DNA of 64,000 bases, taken from positions 744,001 through 808,000 of the forward strand of contig NC_035926.1 in assembly GCF_000348985.1 (NCBI RefSeq). Direction: 5' to 3'. Under the pieces are notes generated by a model. It was not told the DNA's origin and did not search any database. It saw only the letters and a list, made by a program, of their open reading frames with translations. Source of the stretch: Huiozyma naganishii CBS 8797 (taxonomy: Eukaryota > Ascomycota > Saccharomycetes > Saccharomycetales > Saccharomycetaceae). Made by a program: the position numbers and the translations under genes. Positions 9,605 through 19,250 of this stretch are shown here, piece by piece. Numbering within the stretch: the first letter of the stretch is position 1; each line of letters starts with the position of its first letter.

Positions 9605-11257
9605 TTATTTCTCTAAGTTCTTACGTTCAGCGTCTCGCCGATCGAATTGGTAGCCACGGGCAACACCAGTTATCCCCTCCTCTACAACGGCGCCGTCCTC
9701 CTCGAACTCTTCATCATTTTGAAAATCACTACCTAACCCAGTCCAAGTTCTCGAATGCAAGTGCGCGGCAGACGTCGAGACGGTCCCTTTAATCACGGTC
9801 CCTCCAGCAACAGTCTTCGTCAGAGATTTTTCTGAACCGGACGGAGCTTCTATATTGAGCCGTTTTAGTTCTCTCAGGGGTCTCGACGTACTGATGTATG
9901 TACCGGTCACAACGTCAAACTCAGGGGCATCATCATCACCGTTACCACTCAATTGCTCTTCTTCTTGTTCTTTGATTCCCTCATCTATAGACCCCAAAAC
10001 TTTCTGGAAGTCAGTAACCCATTTCCCAGTCCATTCGATTTCATCCTTCAATGCCAACGTGAGCTCGTATGGCGTGATTATAGGCTTGTAAAACTCATTT
10101 ATCTGATCAATAATTATACCGCTTTGGTTACAACCGAGGATACACCAAATATCAATTGGTTCAAAATTTGCTAGTTTAGCGACGTTTGGTTTCCCAACAA
10201 CGAACAGGTAGTGCTTTTTCCCGTTTAGTTTGATCAGCTCTGTAAGTTTATTGATAGTCTCCTTGACGTTACGCAAGGATAATGTGTTCACCAAAATTCC
10301 TATGCAACTGGAAGTCCTCGCCAACTGCATGTACTTGTATCTTTTCATAAGAGATGGGAAGGGCCCCTCGCGTACTTCGTTGTTCTGCACGTCATAAAGC
10401 GAGACATGTGGGAATATAGTCGTTAGGGACAGAAGATGTGGGTCTTGCGGTACAGTGACGTGGAACAAGTGGTAGTCCTGTTCTTGGAAGGATGAGTCTG
10501 AATTTATAGGCTCAACAGTGTCGGACCCAAATACATGACGGTTCTCTAGAGTATGAAGCAACTTATTATGCGAGTTGTACTCCTGAGATTGGGCAAAATC
10601 TAGGACAGTCACCTGATCGTTCACCAGTTCAGAATTGATGTCAGTGTAGACCAACCCTGTGTAACCCTTTGCTGTCAACAGTTCGTACAGACTCTTAAGG
10701 TGGAAAGTATATGAGGAGTTTGCCATCAGACAAATCTTGGCACTCTTATCAGTGTACGTGTACAAAAACTTGTCCATCACGACATCCAAATCCAAATGCG
10801 GTTTCCCAAAAGAGTAGACCACTGGCAGTCTCTGGATCGAATTGAGACACGCGTCTCCAAAATGAACAACGAGATCAGATGCGACGTGTTCCGAAGCAAC
10901 CTCATCAACACAGCACGAACTGTACGCCGTGTCCGCCAAAACCCAAAACCTGCGCTTTTGTTGGCCGGACACTGCCTCCTCCAACTGCCTCGACACTATC
11001 GCAGAGTCTAGGACAAGGCTGTTAGGGAACTGCAAGGTTATATCTTTATATCCGGTACCAACATTCTTCAGCCACTCTGCAAGCGCATCCACGCTGTAGT
11101 ACTCCCTAATACAACGTTCCAGCTGCCCAGGTCCCTCGCTCGATGGACCCAAGTAAAAAGCTCTTTCCCGACTGCGGTCCCCCGTGTAGCGTTGGAAAGA
11201 GAACTCTTCCTCCGTCTGTCTCGTAGAAACCGCCAGGGGCACAGCATCAGACGACAT
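9605..11257 (-). CDS. DPH2: Diphthamide biosynthesis protein Dph2
   Basis: Subunit of the Dph1-Dph2 radical-SAM-type complex that starts diphthamide synthesis on eEF2 in the cytosol, transferring the 3-amino-3-carboxypropyl group from S-adenosylmethionine. The 550-residue protein matches Dph2 throughout: FWVLADTAYSSCCVDEVASEHV with HFGDACLNSIQ near residues 120-160, FPSLMRRYK-like FPSLMKRYKYMQLART, KKHYLFVVGKPNVAKLANF, DIWCILGCNQSGIII, and the C-terminal FDVVTGTYISTSRPLR. The start is the ATG at 11257. The longer frame to 11290 would need a TTG. The gene diverges from SDS22, as in S. cerevisiae where ACP1 lies between them; ACP1 is missing here. Confidence 0.96.
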   Translation of the reverse strand: MSSDAVPLAVSTRQTEEEFSFQRYTGDRSRERAFYLGPSSEGPGQLERCIREYYSVDALAEWLKNVGTGYKDITLQFPNSLVLDSAIVSRQLEEAVSGQQKRRFWVLADTAYSSCCVDEVASEHVASDLVVHFGDACLNSIQRLPVVYSFGKPHLDLDVVMDKFLYTYTDKSAKICLMANSSYTFHLKSLYELLTAKGYTGLVYTDINSELVNDQVTVLDFAQSQEYNSHNKLLHTLENRHVFGSDTVEPINSDSSFQEQDYHLFHVTVPQDPHLLSLTTIFPHVSLYDVQNNEVREGPFPSLMKRYKYMQLARTSSCIGILVNTLSLRNVKETINKLTELIKLNGKKHYLFVVGKPNVAKLANFEPIDIWCILGCNQSGIIIDQINEFYKPIITPYELTLALKDEIEWTGKWVTDFQKVLGSIDEGIKEQEEEQLSGNGDDDAPEFDVVTGTYISTSRPLRELKRLNIEAPSGSEKSLTKTVAGGTVIKGTVSTSAAHLHSRTWTGLGSDFQNDEEFEEDGAVVEEGITGVARGYQFDRRDAERKNLEK

Positions 11258-11867
11258 CTTCACTTCTTCCAAGTGCTGGCTCAATTGCAAATGTCAACAC
11301 CCGCAAACCCATCTCATCGCTGACATTCACACCCATAGTGAGTTGAAATATTCAAATTGAATAATTTTCACTTCCTCTTCTTCTTCCCACGCACAGTGAA
11401 AAAGAATTGATAGCGCCGCAGAACCATCGAATAAAAACTTTGCAAACAGCAACACCAACCTTTCCATTCTTGTCTTAGTCTTTTAGTACCACTCTGTACG
11501 CACTGTCTCCGTATTTCAAGATCTTATCCACTCAAGAGATCAAAGTGAGAGATAGAGACAAACAAACAGTGCCCGGCACAACTGCACCTGGTTCAGGGGC
11601 AATTCCACAAAGAACCGGATACCAACACCCACAGTGCACAGCCAACTCTCATGACTCCCAACATAGCACCCTGACTCGTGCTGCCACCTGTCCGATCGCC
11701 CTTGTTAATGCTATGTGTTACTACTTGTTGCTACAGAATTCAAAGGTATAAAAAAAGAGGTTTTAGAACTGTTAAATACGTTATTGAAGGGAGTTTGTTC
11801 AGTTGGGGGTGCTGAGAAAGAGAGAGAGAGAGTGTGTGTGTTTAAGCTAGCGGCAGAGTAATAAAGT
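11258..11867. other. DPH2-SDS22 divergent intergenic region; no ACP1
   Basis: About 610 bases serve as promoter for both genes. S. cerevisiae has ACP1 (YKL192C) at this position. I find no acyl-carrier-like frame with a DSL phosphopantetheine site. Short frames such as 11545-11751 look non-coding. A GA/GT-rich tract lies at about 11818-11840 just before SDS22. Confidence 0.55.
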
Positions 11868-12911
11868 ATGAGTAGCGGTGACGACAGTGTGAATAAGGTG
11901 GAAGACGTTGGTGATGTGCCCGTTGCTGAAGCGGTGAATGGGCTTTCAATGCGGGAAGTTCCCGACGACAAGCTTGAGTATATCAGCGCAGATGCGGATC
12001 TAACGGAAGACTTGCCCGACGACGCGGAATACATCAACCTTGTGCATTTGAAGATTAGAGCAATGGAGGATTTGGATCTGGTACGATTCACAAGGTTGCA
12101 ATCGCTCTGTCTCAGACAAAACCTGATCGAGAGTATCTCCGAAGTGGACGTGCTACCGGCAAACACGCTCGAGGAACTTGACCTTTACGACAACAGGATC
12201 AAGCATATCTCTAAATACGTGAACAAGCTCGTCAACTTGAAGAGCCTTGATTTGTCCTTCAACAACATAAAACACATAAAGAACGTGGACAAATTGGTTA
12301 ATTTGGAGGACCTCTACTTTGTCCAAAACAAGATTACCAAGATCGAAAATTTGTCCACTTTGAAAAACTTACGGAATCTGGAGTTGGGAGGGAACGGGAT
12401 CCACGAGATTGAACCGGAATCCTTCGTCGGATTGGACAAACTCGAGCAGATCTGGCTGGGGAAAAACTCCATCCCGAGACTGGTGAACCTAACCCCGTTG
12501 AAATCCCTAAAGATATTGTCTATACAGGGCAACAAACTGAAAAAAATCGAGGGGCTGGAAGAACTCGTCAACCTCGAAGAGCTGTACCTATCGAATAACT
12601 TCATCAGAAAGATTGAAGGGCTTGAGAAAAACACCAAGTTAAATACCCTCGATATTACGTCCAACAAGGTCACCAAAATCGAAAACATTTCCCACCTAAC
12701 ACAATTGACCGATATTTGGGCATCATTTAACAATATAGACCAGAGCTTCGAATCCCTCGGGGAAGAATTGAAGGAACTGACCTCGTTGGAAACAATATAC
12801 CTCGAGGGGAACCCGATACAGCGCAACAACGAAACATCTTACAGGAGAAAACTGGTTCTCAATGCACCAAAATCGCTTGAAAAGATCGACGCCACTTATA
12901 TAAAAGGCTAA
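11868..12911 (+). CDS. SDS22: Sds22, leucine-rich repeat regulator of protein phosphatase 1
   Basis: Nuclear/cytosolic regulator that binds the PP1 catalytic subunit Glc7 and controls its maturation and targeting. The 347-residue protein has an acidic N-terminus (about 1-60), then about eleven 22-residue leucine-rich repeats of the SDS22 class (LVNLKSLDLSFNNIKHI, LVNLEDLYFVQNKI, LKSLKILSIQGNKL and others). It ends with a cap containing LETIYLEGNPIQRN and YRRKLVLNAPKSLEKIDATYIKG. Length is close to the 338 of S. cerevisiae. ATG at 11868. Next to MST1, as in S. cerevisiae YKL193C-YKL194C. Confidence 0.97.
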   Translation: MSSGDDSVNKVEDVGDVPVAEAVNGLSMREVPDDKLEYISADADLTEDLPDDAEYINLVHLKIRAMEDLDLVRFTRLQSLCLRQNLIESISEVDVLPANTLEELDLYDNRIKHISKYVNKLVNLKSLDLSFNNIKHIKNVDKLVNLEDLYFVQNKITKIENLSTLKNLRNLELGGNGIHEIEPESFVGLDKLEQIWLGKNSIPRLVNLTPLKSLKILSIQGNKLKKIEGLEELVNLEELYLSNNFIRKIEGLEKNTKLNTLDITSNKVTKIENISHLTQLTDIWASFNNIDQSFESLGEELKELTSLETIYLEGNPIQRNNETSYRRKLVLNAPKSLEKIDATYIKG

Positions 12912-13095
12912 TGCGATTGTGGCAGCCTTGTAACGGAACAATACACCTAAGTATCAACGTACATCCAATCTTTTTATATCGTCGTACAATATAATAATAT
13001 ATATATATTTTAAGTCACTTCAAGTCGCTGTATTGAATTGTAGACGCTCTCCCTAAGGAAGCCAGAGGGCAAGATACTCGGAGAAGATCTCCCCA

Positions 13096-14484
13096 ATGTC
13101 GCTATGGAAGAACCTGCATGGAAGATTGAGATTCACAAATAGACTGGTTGCTTCTACAGCTAGATTCTACTCCAAACCGAGCGATGTGAAAGCGGTGAAA
13201 TCCGTATCTCAAGAGATCGCTTCCAAACAAAAACTGTACTTGACGGACCCCGTGTCCCCCGGGTCCATCTTCTTTTTGCCCAATGGTACAAAGATCTTCA
13301 ATAAGCTCATCCAGTTCATGAAAATGCAATTGCAACAGACACAGTTTGGATACGAAGAAGTCATCACTCCTCTGATATTTCGAAAATCACTATGGGAACA
13401 GTCGGGCCATTGGGACAATTACAAAGAGGACATGTTTAGGGTAGAGGGACAGGATATTTCCAAGGAGACATACGGACTAAAACCGATGAATTGCCCAGGG
13501 CATTGTGTCATGTTTCGAAAGTTTGACCATTCGTACAACGAACTACCCCTCAGATACACGGATTTTTCGCCCCTGCATAGAAATGAGGCCTCTGGCGGAT
13601 TATCGGGGCTGACCAGATTAAGAAATTTCCACCAGGATGATGGACATATCTTTTGTTCAAAGGATCAAATCGATTCAGAAATTCTTGGCTGTTTGCAGTT
13701 AGTCGACTTGTGTTACGGTCGGATTTTTGAGTTCAATGAAAACACAGACCAGTCTTATTACATTAATTTATCTACGAGACCAAAGGATCACTACATCGGG
13801 GACATACAAGTCTGGGACCATGCCGAGTCAGTACTGAGGAATATACTAGAAAAGTCCGGGAAAAAGTGGGAATTGAATGAAGGTGATGGCGCGTTCTACG
13901 GTCCAAAACTCGACATTATGGTGCCAGATAATGCCGGGAAAGTACACCAAGTGGCAACAATCCAATTGGACTTTCAATTACCCGAGAGGTTTGATTTGAA
14001 GTTTAAAAATAAGGACAACAAATACGAAAGACCGATAATGATCCACAGGGCAATTTTTGGTTCCGTGGAAAGGTTTCTATCTTTACTGATCGACCATTAT
14101 AAGGGTAAATGGCCATTCTGGTTGAATCCATACCAAGCCATGATTATTCCGGTAAACACCAAAATGGAGGGGCAGACCGAAGCTTGTTTGCGTTTGAAAG
14201 AGATGCTACGCGGTGAAATTAACCACGAATCCTCTGAAAACTTGAAACCCGTGCCCTTAAATAGTTTCCATTTTGACGTGGACGTGGATGCAAGACCAGA
14301 GCCTGTCGGATATAGGATAAAAGATGCCATTTCGAAGCATTACTCTTATCTCATTATGGTTGGAGACGAGGAAGTCAAGACAAAAACCTACAGTATTAGG
14401 TCAAGAGACAATAGAAAGTTGACCCGTTTGACTTCTGAAGAGATTTTCGAAAAGTTTCAAAAGTTGGAGAGCGAATACAAGTAA
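13096..14484 (+). CDS. MST1: Mitochondrial threonyl-tRNA synthetase
   Basis: Charges mitochondrial tRNA-Thr with threonine in the matrix. The 462-residue length is that of S. cerevisiae Mst1. A basic N-terminus (about 1-40, RLRFTNRLVASTARFYSKPS) is a plausible presequence. The class II catalytic core follows: motif 1 region near PGSIFFLPNGTKIFN, motif 2 at RNEASGGLSGLTRLRNFHQDDGH-type sequence (about residues 157-180), the MNCPGHC zinc/threonine-binding segment, and motif 3 at MIHRAIFGSVERF. A C-terminal anticodon-binding domain runs from about 345. There is no N-terminal editing domain, as is normal for the mitochondrial enzyme. Confidence 0.97.
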   Translation: MSLWKNLHGRLRFTNRLVASTARFYSKPSDVKAVKSVSQEIASKQKLYLTDPVSPGSIFFLPNGTKIFNKLIQFMKMQLQQTQFGYEEVITPLIFRKSLWEQSGHWDNYKEDMFRVEGQDISKETYGLKPMNCPGHCVMFRKFDHSYNELPLRYTDFSPLHRNEASGGLSGLTRLRNFHQDDGHIFCSKDQIDSEILGCLQLVDLCYGRIFEFNENTDQSYYINLSTRPKDHYIGDIQVWDHAESVLRNILEKSGKKWELNEGDGAFYGPKLDIMVPDNAGKVHQVATIQLDFQLPERFDLKFKNKDNKYERPIMIHRAIFGSVERFLSLLIDHYKGKWPFWLNPYQAMIIPVNTKMEGQTEACLRLKEMLRGEINHESSENLKPVPLNSFHFDVDVDARPEPVGYRIKDAISKHYSYLIMVGDEEVKTKTYSIRSRDNRKLTRLTSEEIFEKFQKLESEYK

Positions 14485-14594
14485 CTGTAAGAGTAACGTG
14501 GACCAACTCACTCATGTTCATAGTATATATTCATTGGAACGTACGATTTTTCTAAGAAAACAAAGAGCGTCAATTAATATGCACAATCTTTGTG

Positions 14595-16499
14595 CTATAT
14601 ATCCCGTACTTTCACATTTTGGTCATCAAAATAATAGTCAGGGTGTGCTTGGAAACAGTTTTGCATAACATGGAACTTATCCAAACATTCCGCCGTTTTG
14701 GTGCCCTTATCAGAATAAACAAAGCAAGAAAATGCTAGTCTGAATTCCTCACCACAGGGACCGTACGCCAGACCACCTAAACAGGGACAGTCCCAGTTAA
14801 TTTCACCTGTATCGGGATTGTAAGCCATACCTTTATCCTCCAACGCTGGTTTCACAGAAGGAGCTAAGCTTTCCGCAGTTGGCTCTTCTAGAATTGGTGA
14901 CACTGTTTCAGTTTTAGCCTCCGCTGTTTCTGTTATGGTCGCTGAACCGTCATCCTCAAGCCGTGATGGAGTTGTACCCATAGTGCTGTCTATTTCAGGG
15001 GTTTGAATAGTTTTACAATCGTAAACAGGTCTTTCGGATTCACTGGCTACGGTTTCGGTTTCTGATACTTCCTTTGACGGGAGTGTCAGTATTTCAGTCG
15101 CTGTGCTGCCAATCGATAGATGGTCACTTTCTGGGTTAGTGATAAAATTTGTTTGCAAGACAATTTCTGGAATAGCTTGCGAATTGGAGGGCTCTATCTT
15201 TCGAACTATAGTGTCATCTACTTTTGGTTTAATATTTTCTCCAGCTAAAAGTTTTTTATCAATGCTCTTGGGGACTTGCTGTTTTTCGCTTCCCAAAGAA
15301 TGTTGTTCTGCATCTACTACCACATTCTCATTTTCTCTCTTGGAAACAATATCAAACTCATTTTGAACATGATTCTCAAATGGGGTCCCTACATCCTCTG
15401 CGCTTAGAGGCGTGGTACCTTGACTTCGATCCATTGTCGTCTCTGTAGAACCACTTGCGCTATCAATGGGAGTTGTTGACGAACTATTGAAGGGGTGAGT
15501 GTCTGCCATGTCAATATTTTCATCAGTGTTTGTTTCAAAAGGTATATCGTTAGTGGAAGCTGGAACTTTGCAAGAGCCAGAGCTTTCACTCATCGTTTCT
15601 TTTACCGGAGGTTCACTCGACATCCCCGGTTCTATGATCACCAAATCTCCAAGAACAAATTCGTGCGGTAAAGTGTCGACATCGTGAGGTAAACCTGGAG
15701 CGGCAATCTCACCAGCAAGTTCTGATCTACCATGGGGCGGGCTGTTTTCTGGTAGAATTTTCTCGCCATCGTATATTACACGGATAGAAGGTTGTACAGA
15801 TCCAGACTTGCCTTGAAGATCCCCCGACCTCTGCGCGTTTTCATCGTCCTTCAAAGCCAGCACTGAACTGTCCTCGTTCCCGGTAACAGCACTTGAATCT
15901 TCTTTCAGTGGTAGCTCATTCATCTCTATTTCGATTGGCATTTCTTCCTTTGCCTCCTGCTGCAGTTTTGGCAATGCGTGTTCCAGATCTACGATAGGGA
16001 TTTCTGCTTTAAGAGAGACCGGATTGTCCCTACTTGCGCCATCAGACGTACCCATCGACTGTTTTTCACCTCGAAACTGTTTGCCTGGAACGGGCTCTCT
16101 GGATATATGTGCACTTATGATGCTGACGTCACCGGGAACCACTACCTCCTCAACGTCCAGGAAGGGTTTCTCCGTCCCAAACTGATCCATCTGCAAAATG
16201 GGATCAAACGTATCCGTACTCTGCTGCTGACTCTCCATACTGTTCAGGACATCGGCCTTGCTACCTGGGCTCACCGAAGCTCCCCTACCAAGTGTCACAC
16301 CATTGGGACTTATCCAATATATACCAGCAAGGCACGCAAACACTCCTAGCAGCGACGGCACCCACTGTCTTACCACTGTGTCACGTTGTGGGGCACTGTA
16401 CAGTCTGATCGCAGTCTTCCCCCATGGGTTGCTTCCTCGCCCACGACAGTGCCAAGCCGAGGCTGAAACTCTCCACAGTGGTCGCAGAAAGTTGGACAT
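14595..16499 (-). CDS. MIA40: Mia40, mitochondrial intermembrane-space import oxidoreductase
   Basis: Receptor and disulfide donor for import into the mitochondrial intermembrane space, working with Erv1. The ATG at 16499 gives 634 residues; the longer frame to 16541 adds 14 residues without support. Seen: a basic presequence, a membrane segment (about 55-75, [17 protein letters not shown]), a very long acidic Ser/Thr/Glu-rich linker (about 80-560), then the folded domain with the redox CPC motif (C571-P-C573) and twin CX9C pairs (C582/C592, C605/C615). Only the core is conserved. S. cerevisiae Mia40 has 403 residues, so the linker here is over 200 residues longer. Divergent from YKT6. Confidence 0.95.
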   Translation of the reverse strand: MSNFLRPLWRVSASAWHCRGRGSNPWGKTAIRLYSAPQRDTVVRQWVPSLLGVFACLAGIYWISPNGVTLGRGASVSPGSKADVLNSMESQQQSTDTFDPILQMDQFGTEKPFLDVEEVVVPGDVSIISAHISREPVPGKQFRGEKQSMGTSDGASRDNPVSLKAEIPIVDLEHALPKLQQEAKEEMPIEIEMNELPLKEDSSAVTGNEDSSVLALKDDENAQRSGDLQGKSGSVQPSIRVIYDGEKILPENSPPHGRSELAGEIAAPGLPHDVDTLPHEFVLGDLVIIEPGMSSEPPVKETMSESSGSCKVPASTNDIPFETNTDENIDMADTHPFNSSSTTPIDSASGSTETTMDRSQGTTPLSAEDVGTPFENHVQNEFDIVSKRENENVVVDAEQHSLGSEKQQVPKSIDKKLLAGENIKPKVDDTIVRKIEPSNSQAIPEIVLQTNFITNPESDHLSIGSTATEILTLPSKEVSETETVASESERPVYDCKTIQTPEIDSTMGTTPSRLEDDGSATITETAEAKTETVSPILEEPTAESLAPSVKPALEDKGMAYNPDTGEINWDCPCLGGLAYGPCGEEFRLAFSCFVYSDKGTKTAECLDKFHVMQNCFQAHPDYYFDDQNVKVRDI

Positions 16500-16748
16500 C
16501 CGTTCCACCAAAGCAATTGTCACTAACCAAGGTGCCAACAATCACACAGATAACAGAGTCTTGGGACGAACAGTAGATCCCCACACTCGTCATGGAATAC
16601 TGACATTGTTCGTTAAAATGAACTTGAAATATATAAAAAACGTTGAAAGCAACCTTTCGACAGTTTTGTGAACAATTGTGATGAAGCAAGACCTGGGAGA
16701 GTAACGAAGCTTGTCAGAGACTTGATCACATACACAGACAGAATCGCG

Positions 16749-17351
16749 ATGAAGATATACTACATGGGTGTTTTCCGCAGTGCTGGGGAGAAGGCGCTGG
16801 AGCTGACGGAGGTGAAAGATCTTTCGCAGTTTGGGTTCTTTGAGAGGAGCTCGGTGGGCCAGTTCATGACGTTCTTTGCCGAGACGGTTGCGTCGAGGAC
16901 TAACCCAGGACAGAGACAGAGTGTGGAGGAAGGGAACTACGTGGGGCATGTTTACTGCAGAACCGAAGGGATTTGTGGTGTTCTCATCACGGACAAAGAG
17001 TACCCGGTGAGACCGGCGTATACGTTGTTGAACAAAGTGCTGGACGAGTACCTTGTAGCACACCCACCTGCCGACTGGGAGAACATCACCGAGACGAACG
17101 ACTCTCTGAAAATGAGCGAGTTGCAGACGTATATTAGCAAATACCAGGACCCATCGCAAGCCGATGCGATCATGAAGGTTCAGCAGGAGCTGGACGATAC
17201 GAAGATCGTACTACACAAGACTATCGAGAACGTGCTACAAAGAGGAGAGAAACTGGATAACCTAGTGGACAAATCAGAGTCCCTGACGGCGAGTTCCAAG
17301 ATGTTCTACAAGCAGGCCAAGAAGACTAATTCTTGCTGTGTCATCGTTTGA
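16749..17351 (+). CDS. YKT6: Ykt6, longin-type R-SNARE
   Basis: Prenylated v-SNARE used in Golgi, endosomal and vacuolar fusion. ATG at 16749 gives 200 residues, the length of S. cerevisiae Ykt6. The longer upstream frame (16668) has no conserved sequence. A longin domain (1-125, MKIYYMGVF start) is followed by an R-SNARE coiled coil (about 138-195) with the central arginine in [16 protein letters not shown]. The C-terminus SCCVIV supplies the prenylation CAAX box (CVIV) and the adjacent palmitoylation cysteine. The final residue is Val where S. cerevisiae has Met. Confidence 0.97.
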   Translation: MKIYYMGVFRSAGEKALELTEVKDLSQFGFFERSSVGQFMTFFAETVASRTNPGQRQSVEEGNYVGHVYCRTEGICGVLITDKEYPVRPAYTLLNKVLDEYLVAHPPADWENITETNDSLKMSELQTYISKYQDPSQADAIMKVQQELDDTKIVLHKTIENVLQRGEKLDNLVDKSESLTASSKMFYKQAKKTNSCCVIV

Positions 17352-17848
17352 AGGGGGAAATACCAGTTTCTCTCTTTTCTTTCCTCTTTTTTTTGAATAC
17401 AGCATCTTTCCTTTGGTGACGAAACTAGGTGACTGCGGGGGAGAGGAATGTGACTGGGATATCGCATCCAACCTGTACTTGTTTAACCGTTGTTTCATCC
17501 AAAGAGAACTAAAAAGTATATGAGTATTTTCATACAAGTATTTTGAGAAGTATGTAATCGTTTGCTCTAGAACAAGAAATAATATACCTTCATCGTATTG
17601 ACAGTTGAATTACTGAACGAGTTTACTTACATCTTTGGCTGTGACAGCGCTGCTACTCGCAATTTATTATATCGTTTATTATATATCGCCTTTTCAAAAG
17701 AACAGGAATTTAAACAGTTCCAATTGAAGAGAGCTTTATTAGTTAATAGTAGCGTGGTTCTGTTGACCATAGGAATGGCACTGCCTGTGTGATTTATGGT
17801 TATATAGTTATACCGCTCTGCGGAAGCTTTGAAGAGCAAAAAAACAAA
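17352..17848. other. YKT6-tRNA intergenic region
   Basis: About 500 bases containing YKT6 3' signals (T-run near 17388-17396). No gene or repeat is recognised. Confidence 0.5.
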
Positions 17849-17922
17849 CGACCTCGGTGAGGATTGAACTCACGATCTTGCGATTAACAGTCGCACGCCT
17901 TAACCAGCTTGGCCACGAAGTC
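17849..17922 (-). tRNA. tRNA-Asn (anticodon GTT)
   Basis: On the minus strand the 74-base sequence starts GACTTCGTGGCCAAGCTGG and folds as a cloverleaf. The acceptor pairs GACTTCG with CGAGGTC (one G-T), discriminator G. The anticodon loop reads CTGTTAA, giving GTT, and the T-arm reads GAGTTCAATCCTC. It is almost identical to S. cerevisiae tRNA-Asn. There is no intron. A Pol III terminator follows as an A-run on the plus strand at 17838-17844. Confidence 0.96.
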
Positions 17923-18156
17923 TATGAAATCTCAAAAAAAAAATTCACAACAGCATACATACAGAAGGTTTAGGGCCACGATTTATTTTTTTAGATTCAA
18001 AGAACTCCTGGCAAATCAGCCAGACTGGAACATTTATAAACCTTCATATTTAACTACTCCCTTTTGGGTTTTGTACAGTATTTCTTTGAACGTGAAAAGG
18101 TGTTTGCCTATCTCTGGTTTCTTCTAAGTAGTGGTGTATATACAAACAAGTAGCAC

Positions 18157-18696
18157 TCACTTGCCGGTGATTGTCTGTAAATATTGTACCCTCGATGCAC
18201 TTTTATCCGTCTCTGCAGACTTGTTATGCGCTTCCCAACGTGGTTCATCTTTGAAGAGACGTACCGCCTTGATATAATTGTCAGTCGTCACTGTAAATCT
18301 GTGGTATATCCCAGCGGGGATGACTAGCAGATCCCCCGCGTGTACCTCGCACCGAATCCACTGTTCGTTCTTTGGGTGTCTCAGATCGAAGTATCCACTC
18401 CCACCGACGATGTACCTGATCTCTTCGTCGTCGTGGAGGTGTTCCTGGTAGAAAATCCTCAACTGCTGCATCATCTTCTCTGTGTCGTTGTGGAAACTTT
18501 CCGGCGATAACTCCACGGAGTCCCTATTCTTGTACTGCCGTTGTGCAGCCAGTTCATCCACCGCGGGCATCGTGGGACAGAACTTGTAGAACACGCCGAG
18601 CTTCCCCAAATCACCCTCTGTCAGCGGCGTACCGGAATCATGTGGCAGCCTGAAATCTTCCTCGTCCCTCCCGTCGTGTATATAGATTCTAACCAT
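18157..18696 (-). CDS. ADI1: Acireductone dioxygenase
   Basis: Cytosolic methionine-salvage enzyme converting the acireductone from 5-methylthioribose to the 2-keto acid precursor of methionine, using a bound metal. ATG at 18696 gives 179 residues, equal to S. cerevisiae Adi1. The upstream extension to 18759 is not conserved. Cupin metal ligands are visible in QEHLHDDEEIRY (two His and a Glu, about residues 85-96) and IPAGIYHRFT (His). Conserved surroundings include YKNRDSVEL, WIRCEVHAGDLL and RLFKDEPRWEAHN. In S. cerevisiae ADI1 is YMR009W, far from both flanking blocks, so its place here marks a rearrangement. Confidence 0.96.
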   Translation of the reverse strand: MVRIYIHDGRDEEDFRLPHDSGTPLTEGDLGKLGVFYKFCPTMPAVDELAAQRQYKNRDSVELSPESFHNDTEKMMQQLRIFYQEHLHDDEEIRYIVGGSGYFDLRHPKNEQWIRCEVHAGDLLVIPAGIYHRFTVTTDNYIKAVRLFKDEPRWEAHNKSAETDKSASRVQYLQTITGK

Positions 18697-19162
18697 CTTG
18701 CTACTACTACTACTGCGCACTTGGCTGTAACGTACTACAAGAGCAAGTACCCGATGCAAGTAGTGTCAGGACCCTTTTAAATACAACAACCGTCCACTGC
18801 GGTACTAACCGGAGATAACACGAAAAAGTGTGTAACAACAGACAGGAAGCCACAACGAACCTGTTATCAATACATGAACAGTGTTCTGAAGAAGCAATGA
18901 ACAGGCCTCTGTCAAGAACAACGACCCAGTGAAGTAGGAGACCGGACCGTCCAGAATCCCTGGGTCCCTTGCTTACCCCAGCACAACGCAGCGTCTTGTA
19001 GTAAACCCATCTACCGTGCATCCCCCCACGCTCACCCCCCACGCTACTTCCCAAATCGGTGATCAAGACGCAGACCAAGCAAGTTAAAGCACCGCAGGTC
19101 CTGGTTACAACAACCCCACAGCATTGCAACCGTACCGTGGGGGACATTCACACCGCTATCAC

Positions 19163-19174
19163 CGGACCAACGGG
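19163..19174 (-). promoter_or_regulatory. CSRE-like site (Cat8/Sip4) upstream of CYB2
   Basis: The minus strand reads CCCGTTGGTCCG, which fits the carbon source response element consensus YCCRTTNRNCCG at every defined position. It sits about 214 bases before the CYB2 ATG. Cat8 activation of lactate and gluconeogenic genes is established in S. cerevisiae. Binding here is inferred. Confidence 0.5.
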
Positions 19175-19230
19175 TGCCCCGGGTTGGATTTTGGAAGGTC
19201 CACGACGGCCACGCTGGCCTGCGTAAGAGT

Positions 19231-19250
19231 CCGACCCCGTCAGGGGTCGG
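19231..19250. repeat. Perfect inverted repeat upstream of CYB2
   Basis: CCGACCCC-GTCA-GGGGTCGG: two 8-base arms and a 4-base spacer. The outer CCG...CGG arrangement resembles sites bound by Zn(II)2Cys6 dimers, about 140 bases before the start codon. Confidence 0.7.

Noticed and set aside
11258..11290. N-terminal extension of DPH2
   Set aside because: It would start at TTG. The ATG at 11257 gives the expected N-terminus. Similar non-ATG extensions were dropped for CMP2 (28480), COG8 (56752), POB3 (54645), TEM1 (44254) and SMA2 (48157).
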